Positions 46,301-57,983 of a stretch of 64,000 nucleotides of DNA are shown here, piece after piece (the first letter of the stretch is position 1; each line of letters opens with the position of its first letter). Where the stretch lies: positions 102,850,796 through 102,914,795 of the forward strand of contig NC_081415.1 of assembly GCF_030272615.1 (NCBI RefSeq), written 5' to 3'. The notes beneath the pieces were generated by a model. That model ran no database searches, was not told the DNA's origin, and worked only from the letters and a program-made list of their open reading frames with translations. This DNA comes from Cryptomeria japonica (Eukaryota; Streptophyta; Pinopsida; Cupressales; Cupressaceae). The position numbers were made by a program, and so were the translations under genes.

Positions 46301-47460
46301 GAGCAACCAGATGGGTTTTCCCTATCTGAAGATAGTGACATGGTGTGTAGGCTACATAAAGCCTTATATGGTCTAAAGCAGGTACCTAGAGCATCGTATG
46401 AACGCCTGCACTCCCATCTTGTGAAGATTGGATTTGAGAGAACAAGCGAAGATAGCAATATCTACTTGAAATCTGAAGGAGATCAGATCTTGATCTGTGA
46501 GGTATTTATTGATGACATTATCTTTGGTGGAGATGACAAAATGAGTCATGAGTTTGCAGATGAGATGAAGAAAGAGTTTGAGATGTCACTCATAGGGGAG
46601 ATTAAGTTCTTCATTGGACTATAGATTTAGCAGATGAAAGATGGAATCTTTCTCACTCAGTCCAAGTATGTCAAAGAGGTGTTGAAGACCTTTGGCATGG
46701 AAGATAGCAAACCGGTTGGTACACCGATGGTGACCCGTTGTAAACTATCCAAAGAGGATGACTAAGCATTGGTTAATGAGAAGGAATACCGATCAATGAT
46801 TTTTTAAGTTGCATTATGTAGTGCATAGCAGTCCAGATATTGTACATGCAGTTGGCATTACTGCAAGGTTCTAGATAAGTCCAGGAGAATCCCACTTGGT
46901 TGCAGTCAAGCAGATTCTTAGGTATCTGAAGGGAACTATTGATTATGGATTGTGGTATCCATATAGCAAGGATTTCAACTTGAAAGTATTCACAAATGTT
47001 GATTGGGAAGGTAATGTGGATGACCGGAAGAGCACAATCGGTGGTGCATTCTTCCTCGGTGGTAGAATGGTCTCATGGATGAGTAAGAAGCAAAGTTGTA
47101 TCTCTCAGTCTACAGTGGAAGCAGAGTATGTTGCAGCTTTCATGAACTGTACTCAGACAATTTGGATGAAGCATATTAAATGGCTTCAAAGTTCCTGTAT
47201 ATGAATCGGCAAGTATATTTTATGACAATACTAGTGCAATTAACATCTCCAAGAATCCGGTTTTACATTCTAGAACTAAGCAATTTGAGCTTAAATATCA
47301 TTTCTTGAGGGAAAAGGTTCAGAACAAAGAGGTTGCACTAGAACATGTTTCCAGTAAGTAGCAGTTAGCAGATATATTCACCAAGCCTCTCCCAAAGGCT
47401 ACATTTATGTACTTAAGAGGTGAATTAGGGGTGTTGCCCCTTCAGGAGGTGAACTAAAGG
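43373..47460 (+). pseudogene. Cop1 gag-pol polyprotein
   Basis: One frame from 43373 to about 46800 with stops at 43727, 43967, 45992 and 46622, then a frame change and a broken RNase H (46896-47204 and on). Gag: FNRDNFSIWKDRMKIYI and a CX2CX4HX4C knuckle CFSCNRIGHIAINC near 44140. Protease: WIIDSGCSHHITGD near 44390. Integrase: WHRRLCHVNFDN zinc site, then VHTDLCG, RTDQGGEF and [25 protein letters not shown] and FIDDIIFGG (catalytic DD) near 46505. RNase H: DWEGNVDDRKSTIGGAFFLG and ISQSTVEAEYVA. The polyprotein is inactive because of stops and frame changes. Confidence 0.92.
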
Positions 47461-47689
47461 TATATGCTCCACATTAGTCAAGTATTAAATAGTCAAATTT
47501 TTTTCAGGATTGATGTGTTGAAGGATGCTACTCCTCAGGGGGAGTAGCATAATGGAACAGGGAAGCTTGTGCCTCCACTTTGGAATTGTTGTCAAAGGCG
47601 GAGAAGAAGTGAAGTGGAGAAGATATCTACAGAAATTGGGGGAGAAGATGTGAAGCAGAGATATATCTTTGTATATTTTACCATCAATG

Positions 47690-47703
47690 CCAAAGGGGGA
47701 GAT
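47690..47703 (+). promoter_or_regulatory. Cop1 polypurine tract
   Basis: CAAAGGGGGAGAT immediately before the 3' LTR. Confidence 0.85.
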
Positions 47704-49134
47704 TGTTGGCATTACGTGAACCGGTATGTGGACATGAGGACATTGTATGTTGTTATTGATGTCAATATGTTGAAGAAGAGAGAACCAGTATGTTACCAAG
47801 AATCGGTATATGTGAGAACTAGTATAACATTGTGAATCGGTATATGTGCCAAAGTGAAGCGGTATGATGGTGAACCGATATGTTGGTATGGGAATCGGTA
47901 TATGAAAGCTCTGTATGACTACTGGTTGGTAGTCTCAACTTCAGGGTTTATGGTTGATGTGTTCCAAGACTATGTGACTCAACCGATGACATTATGTGAT
48001 GAGTTAGCATTGTAACGAAGAACAAATCATGTTACCACGTCAGCCTTGTGCGTATGAAGGATCATGCATAGAGGAGATTGCTCCTATCTACCTCAGGAAT
48101 GTGCAAAGTCTGTAAACGGTGATGGGTTATCAACCACCATGCAAATGGGGGAGAATGAATGATGGAGAACGTCTTGAGATCAGTTCAAGACTATTGCATT
48201 TAATACAATGTGCTCAATGCTCAGGATTGATAGGTTTAGGGTTTAGGGTTTATGCTATCGACCTATCTATTTCCTATAAGGTCGATGTTATGTTTCTTTT
48301 TGAGGTTGTTGGCAAAAGTTGTGTGTGTATCCAAGTGAAGAGATACGTGATTCTTGCCAGACCAGAGGAGAGAAGTGATACCTGCAGAGTGTAAGTGCAG
48401 AACGTGAAGAGGAGCTAAAGTAGATCTGCATTGGCATTGAGTGTTGTTACCAGATCATTGTAATATTTATTGATCTCATACCACTTCAACAGTTGGGAAA
48501 TCCCTTAACAAGGTAGCTTTAACCCATTTGCTATAAATCCTTTAATAGGGTGACTCAAAACCATTGAGTTCTTGAGATCCTCTAACAAGGTAACCTTTAA
48601 CAGGGTTTAACCCTTAACCGGGTATTCTAGCCATCCCTTAAATGGGTGATCCCTAACAGGATCGGTTCCTAATAGAACCTATTGTATCACTCTTTAACCA
48701 GACAAGGCTCCTAATAGAGCGAACTTCTAAAGAGTTGAAAAATAGCTAGTGGGTATTCATCCCTACCGTGGTTTTTCCCAATTGGGTTTCCACGTGAAAA
48801 ATCTGTGTGTCATGTGTGGTGTTATTCATGTGATGGTTTAAGTGATTTGTGTCTGAAGGTAAATCATGTTGATCTAGCTGTTTATATATTTTTGATGATA
48901 GACTACTTGTTCATGCACTAGGGTGAAATGGAAATGAAGTATTAGATTGTATGAAAAGATAAGTGTCAACCGGTTTATGCTTGTCTTAGTTATTTTGGGT
49001 TTTGCCAGTTGTACTCTGTTTAAGACCAGTGTTACTGTTTGTTTGCCAAAGCTCAGTGTTTGCTGACAAACCAATTTTAGGAATGTGTTTTTGTGTGTAC
49101 TGATTCACCCCCCCTCTTAGTACCGGTTTGGTAC
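47704..49134 (+). repeat. Cop1 3' LTR, truncated at its end
   Basis: Aligns with the 5' LTR from TGTTGGCATTACG to TTTGGTAC, then stops where the Gyp3 LTR begins at 49135. Confidence 0.9.
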
Positions 49135-50491
49135 TGATGCCCTTCTAAATGGATAAGGTTAGTCTAAGATAAATAACACAAAAGACACAAGAAAACGTCG
49201 TTAGTGTTAGTCAATCAAAAACTAATCTAAAAAGGCATACCAAGAGAGACACTAAAAACATGAAAACATACTTGACTAACAAAGCAAATATGGTGAGACA
49301 TCTCCAAATACCTCCTAACATGCTCTTAGTTTCTTCCTCCCTTGTTCCTCTCCTCTCCAAGTTCCAAAATAGTGTAGCTCTCAGCAGCTTTTTGCACTAT
49401 GGATGCTTATGGAGGATTGAGATTTAGTATTGTGCTTCAAATATGAAATGAAAAGCTAAATACTATGCTATTGAGATATTAGTTTGCTATGCTAAATGCT
49501 CTCTTAAAATGCCTATAGCTTAAATGCATACAAGTTTTCAGGATCTGGATTATGAAGAAATGGGCTCTATTTATAGGAAAAATGGAGCAATAGATGGTTG
49601 AGATTGAGCAATCTCAACAAGGGTCAGGATTGAATAATTTCAAATCCATGTGAGGGCTTTCAACCCAATTTCAGGATGACAAGTGTCAATGTGAGATAGG
49701 TTGAGAGGAGAGAGAATAAGCATTTAATGCTTGAAATGACCTTGGGAGTTAAAGTCAAGGTTGGTTGAATGAATAAACTCTTTATTCAAAGAATAAAGCT
49801 TTTATCCAATGGATAAACTCTTGTGCAAATGTGAAATGGATGAATATGGTCAAAACAATAAATGTTTGGGGAGACAAATTTGAAATAACCATAAATGGTT
49901 ATGTAAGAGGCATAAATGGTCATGTAAGAGCCATTAGTGGTCTTGGAAGACTTTGGGGGTTAATTTGTTGAACACACAAAGTATTAAATGATTTTTAAAG
50001 ACTTTGGAGTCTTTGAGAAGTGACTCTATTTTGCTTAGGAATGTGATAATAATTAGGGGATGGATTAGGCTAATTAGGAAGGGGTTAGAAGAATCTAGAA
50101 GGGGATTGGATTTTGCAAGTGGATTTGGTGGGTGAGGGAAAATAGGATTTTATTAAAATAAAAATTCATTTATTTCAATAAATGTGTGCAAGTTGCATTT
50201 GTAGGAAAATGCAAGTGGGAGGGGGGATAATTATTTAAATAAATGTTTTATTTAATTTATTTAAAAGAGAATAGGGGGATTTAATTAAATAAATAGATTT
50301 TATTTATTTAATTGATTGGAATTTGATTTAAAGAATTAATTAAAATAAATTGAATAATTTATTTAATTAATAGGAGAATGTTTGGAGATGAATTAATTAA
50401 ATATTTATTTAATTAACTGATGGCTAGTGGATTTTTAATTAAATAAATATCAAATATTTATTTAATTAAGCTGGACAGATTTGTGACTACA
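49135..50491 (-). repeat. Gyp3 3' LTR
   Basis: On the minus strand it begins TGTAGTCACAAATC (50491) and ends GAAGGGCATCA (49135). It has TTAATTAAATAAATA tracts near its start and a TATAAATAG box (49575-49567), both shared with the Gyp2 LTR. Length 1,357 bp. Confidence 0.88.
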
Positions 50492-50504
50492 TTTGCCCCT
50501 CTTT
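50492..50504 (-). promoter_or_regulatory. Gyp3 polypurine tract
   Basis: The minus strand reads AAAGAGGGGCAAA directly before the LTR start. Confidence 0.75.
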
Positions 50505-50800
50505 GAGACGGTGCGGTTTATCGCGTCGTTTCAAAGAGAGAAAAATTGGTGTGAAGAAATGCCCCATAAAATGTAAATTTAATGGGTGGTATGCCCCCTC
50601 GAGAGATGGGCCGAAAAATTTCTAAAAATCGGACGATCTCTTGAAAAAGAATGAAAATTGGCAGGGTGGTAGAAGAGAAGAAATTAGCTAGACGAGTGAG
50701 AAATAGAAGAAAACGGGGGAAAAAAAGAGAAATGGGGGGCTTGGGAAGTTCACGGGGACCACAACGGTGAGCGGGGGGGAGTTACGGTGACAGCGACGGG

Positions 50801-50809
50801 TATAAATGG
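50801..50809 (+). promoter_or_regulatory. TATA box of the antisense PMD gene
   Basis: TATAAATGG on the plus strand, 104 bp upstream of the proposed ATG at 50905, in an otherwise G-rich stretch. The position suits a core promoter that would transcribe away from the 3' LTR and opposite to the retroelement. Confidence 0.55.
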
Positions 50810-50904
50810 GGTGAAAGGGGTGAAAACAAGATCATTTGTGACCGCGACCATTTGGAAATCAGAACTCTGATAGGGACATTTTGGAGGAGCGAGTAGCAGT
50901 CAAG

Positions 50905-53611
50905 ATGTTGATTCCGATCACCGAGCACAGATTTAAGCAAGTTCGACGGTTCCAGCACCCGGACGACTATGGACCAGTGGTACGCAAATGCGAAATTTTA
51001 ATTTTTATGCATTTTTGATAGGTTTTTAGCTGAGTCCAAGTCAAGTCGGAGCAAGAGCGCTGGAACTACGGTTTTGATGCTTTTGCTCTATTAACTAGTG
51101 CTACTGTGCCGCAATGGCGCTATTGTGCCATTGTTTGAACACTTTTGATGTACTTTAGCGCTATTGCAGACAAGTTTAAGCACTTTTGATGAATAAGCGC
51201 TATTGAGGGTATGATTGAGCGCTATTGATTTTAAGTAGCGCTATTGGGTAGTTGTTTTAGCGCATATGCAGTTTGAGCGCTATGGAATAGCGAATTGAGC
51301 GCTTTTGTGAGGGTTGTAGCGTTATTGTTTGCAAACTAGCGCTTTTGATAGTAAAATAATGCTTTTGATTTAAGATAAAGATATGCCCCAGTGTGGATGA
51401 AGAGAATCTCCCGATGCCAATGATGGGTGGATGGCGAGGTGAAGTGGGAGTTGTTTTGAACCATGGCAGCCTAATGAGACTTAGGTCATTTGTTAGGATA
51501 AATGCCTGTTGAAGCCTAGGTGGCCATGATTGCTTACCTGTTGAGACCCGAAGATACTTGATTAAAGTATCTGATGATAGTCTAGGTTTAAACTTAAGAA
51601 AGTTCGAAAACAAAACAACTGATGGTGATTGATGAATGTCTATGTGCAGGAGGAGCTACGCGTGTTGCAGTTACGCGAGCGCCATCCCACAACACAGGAG
51701 TTGCGGGACCGATTGATAGAGGCAGAGATCGATTGCATTGCCGTGACGGGTTTATATGAGGTGATGCACATGCCCGTGATTTGTATGAATCACGGTTTGA
51801 TCATAGCACTGACAGAGCGGTGGCACAACGAGATGTGCACCTTCCATTTGGCACAGGGGGAGATGACAGTGACCTTGGAGGATGTGTGGCGCATCCTACG
51901 GATTCCGATTCGAGGGGAGCTGGTTACATATGATAGATCCTAGGGGACTCTTGCAGTTCAGAGGATTTTTGATGAGGACATGTTTATTGATGATGGCTCC
52001 ATTGCATGGGAGGATATAGTGGCATTATATGAGCCTCTGCCAGCAGTGTTAGCAGGGATCGTGGGAGGACTCCTTTGTCCGGACAGGCGATCACATGGTT
52101 TGGCCGTGGGGTGGGGACAAGTGATCGAGATGATAGTTATCGAGGGGACCCAATTTGCATGGGGGTCGTGCGTGCTGGCGCACATGTACCGGGAGCTCCA
52201 TGAGGTTGTTTATCGGGGGAGGGGTTCCTTAGCAGTGGGCATGACATTGCTACATATTTAGGCTTGGTAGCACCTACCAGTGACTCGATCGGTGAGTCTG
52301 AGATTCTGGATGATAGACCAGCCGTACATGTTTATGTATAGCGGTATGATGAGTCAGCCCCACTTGGGGAAGTTAGAGTGGTGGCGGCGGGCACTGGACG
52401 ATTTAGATGCAATTATATGGTGGCCATACTTGGAGTGTGAGCCATGGGATGATGATGCAGAGGCACTGCCTTACATTTTTATGACCCGATTCCTCATTGG
52501 GAGGACCTCATACCATGTAGAGAGATAGGTACCCGGGAGAGTGATGAGGCAGTTTGGACTGCCCAGCGGATCAGGAGAGTATGCTCGGGTGATTAGGAAG
52601 AGTTATGCATGGGGTCTAGTGCTACCATATGATCAGGCACTGGCAGAGTTTCGGACCTTGTAGGCGAGACCATGGGACATATGACCGAGGGTCGTGGATG
52701 CAGGTGTTACAGATGAGTACACGCAGTACTGGGCAGTGCACCCGATCCTATGGATATCAGATCCAGCTGAGCCAATCCCAGATTTTGAGGATGAGAGGGG
52801 ACGGAGATGGAGGAGAGGAGGAGGTCAAGGACTCAGGGTAGGTGAAGGAGATGGAGGAGGAGGTGGAGGAGGAGGTAGTGGAGGTGGAGGAGGAGGTGGG
52901 TTTGGGTTGCAGAGGTAGCGGAGAGGGAGAGGTGGACTACCTCTATAGATATCACAGGGACCATTGATACAGGGAGGAGTTCAGTTGAGTGGGAGGGGGA
53001 TGGAGAGAGAGATCCCGATGGACAGAGGGGAGGGGCCTACTAGAGAGGGTGATACAGGTGAGGCGGCGATGGACACCGGGGAGAGAGCCACTGGAGATCT
53101 GCGGGATCATATGATAGCTCATTTGCAGACCCAGATAGAGGATTTAGAGGAGGAGGTGGCAGCTAGGGATGTGCAGCTATTTGCATGAGAGGCAGAGCTG
53201 GCGGTGGTGCTGCGGGAGAGGGATAGTGCAGTGAAGAGATTAGCTGAGTTGCAGGAGAGAGTCCAGATAGGAGTAGGGGCACAGGGACCTACAGGGGAGG
53301 TGATGAGGGAGATGCGACGAGCAGAGGCAGAGATAGAGTACTGGCGGGGTTTGTATGAGCAAGTTGTGCCAGTTAGCCAGCGAGCGCTTAGCTATTCTCA
53401 GATGCGGCAGGCTAGGTCAGAGCTATCGCAGAGGATGCAGAGCAGTGGTGGTGTGATGGGTCCTCTACAGAGGGAGAGATCAGGGGATGCAGGAGGGAGT
53501 GGTGGTTCGATGAGGCCTCCACGGAGAGATGGATTAGGTGGTGCAGGCCGTAGTGGGAGAGCAGGTGGCGATGGTGGTGGTGGTACAACATCTAGCCAGA
53601 GTGGCATTTGA
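50905..53611 (+). pseudogene. Antisense, intron-containing plant mobile domain gene of Gyp3
   Basis: Proposed exon 1 is 50905-50979 (25 codons, MLIPITEHRFKQVRRFQ and on), ending at a GTACGC donor. Proposed exon 2 starts at 51650 after TATGTGCAG, and the frame is kept. Exon 2 holds the plant mobile domain: ALTERWHNEMCTFHL, GEMTVTLEDVWRIL and IPIRGELV, then PAVLAGIVGGLL and WWRRALDDLDAIIWWPYLECE. A Gly-rich stretch (near 52850-52910), a coiled coil (about 53110-53260) and a Gly/Arg-rich tail follow. One frame runs to the TGA at 53609, broken by seven TAG and two TGA codons and no TAA. The function of such TE-borne PMD proteins is unknown; cellular PMD proteins act in gene and transposon silencing. 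Confidence 0.75.
51056..51368 (+). repeat. AGCGCTATTG word array in the PMD intron
   Basis: About fourteen copies of AGCGCT(A/T)TTG in 310 bp. From 51195 on they begin near 51195, 51218, 51236, 51259, 51276, 51297, 51318, 51338 and 51358, a spacing of 17-23 bp. AGCGCT is its own reverse complement. The whole array lies inside the proposed intron 50980-51649. Confidence 0.88.
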
Positions 53612-56195
53612 GAGAGCATTTTTGCATATATGTATTGTATCATTGTTTATTCTTTTGGACTGTACCTTGGATGGCTCTTGGTAGCCGATTTTGTAGACTT
53701 CATTATACTCTGATATATGAGATGATATATATGAGGAGATCCCATATTGTGATGATATGCATTTGATTTATATGGATGTTTATGCAGGATCATGAGTTAT
53801 TGCTTAGATGGATATGTGTACATGTATGCATTTGATGAGATGTTTCTTTTATGCATGTTTTTATGATGATGTATGATGTGGGATACTGACATATGAATGC
53901 AGGTTTATATATGTATGATTTGATTTTGATTTTTGATGTAATGCTTTATGTATGTAATGCCATGATGAGGATGTATGCTTATGATGATGTATGAATAGGA
54001 TTTTGGTGTTTCCTATTGCAATGATAATTTATGCGATGATTTAATGCAATGGTTTGAATGATTGATTTTATGTATGGATATGCATCTAGATGTGTTTAGA
54101 TGAATGTAATATGGATAAACAAAATGTAAAGTACAAATGTTTATATGATAATGCCTAAATGAATGCATATGTATAATGGATATAGATAATGGTATGAACC
54201 AATGTTTGAAAACAAAATGGAGTTATGATTTTAAACATTTAAATATGATTTAAGTACAAATGATAATGTGATGATAATGTGATGATTTTATAAGTTATGG
54301 TTTTAATAACTGCACCTTAATGCAATTAAAAAAGGATAATGAATGTAATGTGAAATGAATCCTAAAATGAGCAAAATAAGATACTTTAATAAATGGATGA
54401 ATGAATGAATACTCTTTCACTAATGAATGAATACAATAATAAATGATAAAGGATGATGAAATGATGATGGATAATTTTGACACTAAATGAATGTATAGTA
54501 CATGATTTAAAACAATCAAAGACTATTTGATCCTATGAATTAATCTAAGTATTTATAATTCATGCAATGATGCAAATGGTTAATGAAAACTAATGTCAAA
54601 ATGAACTATATGCAATGTTAAGTTAAAAATGACATTAATGGACTGAATGCAAGATGCAACTAAATGCGATGATGATATGATCATGAGGAATGCAAGGTTT
54701 TTAAGACTTTGCATGATGCATTGATGATGTATCAGAGTACTCGGTTGTGATTGCATCCAAGACCAGTTTTATTGGTCACTTTTGCATGTAAATCCTACAT
54801 ATGAATGAATGGATGGGTGATATGCAATGGAATGCAATATATAAACAGATGAGATGGAAATGACGATCCATAGTGCTCTATTTTCATCATTGAGCTTTAA
54901 AATGTTGGAAGAGAATACAAGCATCTTGACATAATGATTCAAGATGACCTGAGTATTCCTTACATGGATTTTATATAGCAAGTTAATACAAACGACTTGA
55001 TATAAGGGTCAAGTCGACCAGAGTATTGCTTGCGGAACAAACAAGGATTATCTCCGTTCATGCATGACTTGGATCGTCCTCCTTGATCTTAGGCTGATCA
55101 TATCCTGAGACAAGTGCATACCGTACTAAGAAATAAAAACCTTTATCCAATTTGGATGAGGAGGAACCAAAGAATGAGCATTTGTACCTGCAAACAAACA
55201 GTATATACATATAAAGAATAAAGAATAAGGATCCTTGGTAATGGTTCATGCCCATATGGTTGAGGTATACGCTGTAGTCAGCAAGTCGTAGTGATCTATG
55301 ACTGCATTTGGCATAAGATCACATAGCCTGGTGAACTTCCCACGTAGACACCATTAGTACATGCCCCATAACTTCATCGGAATAATGCACCGAAGATACA
55401 CAAACAACGCTGCAAGATCTAGATACAGATAAATGAATGATTGTACTCACAAATCAACCAAGTATTTGATAACTTAACATAATTTTCTTATCAAAGAAAA
55501 TGTCACTTTTGTCTTTGTTTTGGTAAGGAAGGATGCATCCTTGTTGAAGACAGTTTGATTGTTGATGTCGATTGTTTTGGTCGATTGATAAGTAATCATT
55601 TTGTGGAGTATATCACAATGTTTGCTTTGTATCTGCTCGGATGAATAGGTACAAGGTGTTGCCATGTTTTTGATTGATTTTTGATGTTTTTTGATGTTTT
55701 TGGATTTTGTGGAACAATTTTGAATGTTTTTGGATTTTGATGAGACATTTTTGAATGTTTTTGGTATTTTTGATTGTTTTGAATGAAGAACCCAATGAAT
55801 CACAAGATAATTCCAAATCCACTTCCATCAATAGGTTAAGAGCATTGCCCCCAATTTAGACACGACTATGAAAAAGCGGGATGAAAGATGCATGAAGTAC
55901 TATCTCTTTATTGTAGATCAATAACAAACCATGGTCGGGATGGATGGATGTGTGTACGGAATGAATGTGATCGAAACAATCTTGAAAGATACTGGAGCCA
56001 TTGTCTTTACGAGTGGCACCTGTTTTGCCAAGTTTTCACCATTGCACTTACCCAAGGTGCCACCAGAGTGGTTGTTCACCATTTGGATGCATGATTTTTC
56101 TTTACTTTTTGAATGTTTTTGTATTTCTTCAGGACATTTTTCTGAATGTTTTTGGTATTTTCTGGTATGCAGGGGAGCCTGATGCTCTGTGGAGC
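53612..56195. other. Spacer between the convergent PMD and pol genes of Gyp3
   Basis: 53700-54700 is rich in ATGATG, TATG and TGA on the plus strand, with C much rarer than G. 55640-55800 and 56080-56170 consist of GAATGTTTTTGGATTTTG-like units. No gene. The same layout is seen, shortened, in Gyp1 (354-2026). Confidence 0.65.
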
Positions 56196-57533
56196 TTAGG
56201 TATAAAACCTTTTGAGGTGCATGCTGTTGATTGGATCTGCAAGTGGTTCTCCTTCTGATGTAGCCAACTGATATGCCCCAGACCCGAATACAGCAGTGAC
56301 AACATATGGGCCAAGCCAGTTTGATTCAAACTTGCCCTGATGTTCTCTGTTTGGTTGGTTGCGAGGATTCTCTCGTAGAACAAGATCACCTACCTCAAAT
56401 ATACGAGATCTAACTCGGTGATTGTAGCTTCTGCTCATGCATTGCTGATAGGCTTTGAGATGGTTGTATGCAGCTTGTCGCTTCTCGTCAAGTAACTCCA
56501 AGTCCTGAAGACGAGATACTCTATAGGCTTCATCATTGATGAGATTATGCAAGGAAACCCGTAGTGATGGTATCTCAACCTCAATAGGTAAGATAGCTTC
56601 TGCACCATAGACCAATGAATAAGGAGTTGCACCTGTAGGGGTTCGAATGCTAGTTCAATATGCCCATAGCACTGGATTCAATTGAACGTGCCAATCACAA
56701 CCGACATCATTGACTGTCTTCTTTAGGATCCTCAATATGTTTTTATTGGATGCTTCGGCCTGACCATTGCCTTGTGGGTAGTAGGGAGTGGAAAAGCAGT
56801 GTTGGATATGAAATTTCTCACAAAGTTCACGAACATCCTGATTTTTGAAAGGAAGACCGTTATCTATGATGATGGACATGGGTACACCATACCGGTAGAT
56901 GATGTAATTGAGGATGAATGAGGCGATTTGCTTGCCGGTGACTTGGGTAAGTGGAACAACTTCGATCCACTTTGTGAAATATTCGGTGGCGGTAATAATG
57001 AATTTATGGCCGTTGGATGAATAGGGATGAATCTTACCCACAAGGTCAAGGCCCCATTGACAAAAAGGCCATGGTGTTGTGATGGGTTGTAGTTCCTGGG
57101 TGGGTGCATGTATCAAGTCGCCATGAACTTGACATTTCTTGGATTTTCTGACAAAGTAGTAGGAATATTTTTCCATAGATGGCCAATAATATCCAGCTCG
57201 CATGAGTTTCTTGGCTAGTGATGGACCACTTGAGTGAGTCCCGCAAATTCCTTCATGTACCTCTTCCAAAGCCTTTGTTATCTCTCCTTGTTCTAGACAT
57301 CGAAGGAGAGTACCATCAAGACCGCGGCGGTATAGGGTTTCGGCAATAATGGTATATCGAGTAGTTTGGCGAATGAAGGTTTTACGTTGGTTATTCGATT
57401 GGTTGGGAGGAAGGGTGTGATCGCGGAGATAGGTGTAGAACTCATCGTACCATGGGGATTTAGAACCGACAAGACGACATATCATTTCGGATTTGGGGAT
57501 ATCATAAGCGAGAATCCAAAGCTGTTCTACCAA
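56196..57533 (-). pseudogene. Gyp3 integrase
   Basis: Starts in the H-rich linker (VHEGICGTHSSG). The second zinc Cys pair is damaged (RKSKKCQ). The core has FCQWGLDLVGKI (Asp), IIIDNGLPF (Asp) and YYPQGNGQAEASNK (Glu), so the catalytic triad is still visible. A TGA near 56653 interrupts the frame before the C-terminal domain (GPYVVTAVFGSGAYQL), which ends at 56196. Confidence 0.9.
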
Positions 57534-57539
57534 GAACTC

Positions 57540-57968
57540 TTAGCATGTTGAATTCTGTGGAAGATCTAAGAGAGATGCGATGGTAGCCATAGCGTCAGCA
57601 ACTCGACTCTGATCTCTTGGTATCTGTTCAAAAGTGAGAGTAGTAAATGAGGTTTTTAGATTGTCCACCATTTGCTTATATGGAATGAGTTTATCATCCT
57701 TGGTCTGATACTCATCGGTTGCTTGTCGAATGATGAGTTGTGAGTCGCCATATACTTGCAGTTCTTGTAATTTCCATTGTACGGCTAGCCTGAGTCCTGT
57801 GATCAAGGCCTCATACTCTGCTATGTTGTTTGTGCATGGAAATGTGAGCCTGTAAGACTTCGGGATGCTGTCGCCTTGAGGTGTGATAAATAGAATGCCT
57901 GCTCCCGAGCCATGCCTAGTGTATGAACCATCAAAGTATAGTTTCCATGGTTGTGCTATTGTGATCAT
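57540..57968 (-). pseudogene. Gyp3 second (Tat-type) RNase H
   Basis: PWKLYFDGSYTRHGSGAG, NIAEYEAL, VYGDSQLIIRQ and RDQSRVADAMA give the four acidic motifs. It is bounded by stops at 57540 and about 57981 in the same frame as its neighbours. Confidence 0.9.
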
Positions 57969-57983
57969 GAATATCTCTTCATC

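Larger units (their letters stand above)
41822..49134 (+). mobile_element. Cop1: full-length Ty1/copia retrotransposon inserted in Gyp2 gag
   Basis: Two related LTRs (41822-43301 and 47704-49134), a TGGTATCAGAGC primer site after the first and a purine tract before the second enclose gag-pol in the copia order (gag, protease, integrase, RT, RNase H). LTR copies differ by several percent, mostly transitions, so the insertion is old. The last about 24 bp of the 3' LTR are missing where Gyp3 begins. The five bases before the 5' LTR are AAAAC (41817-41821); the matching duplication is expected beyond the window. Confidence 0.93.

Noticed and set aside
51056-51368. Possible CRISPR-like array
   Set aside because: The words are 10 bp, degenerate and lie in a plant retroelement; no cas genes and no fixed repeat-spacer structure.
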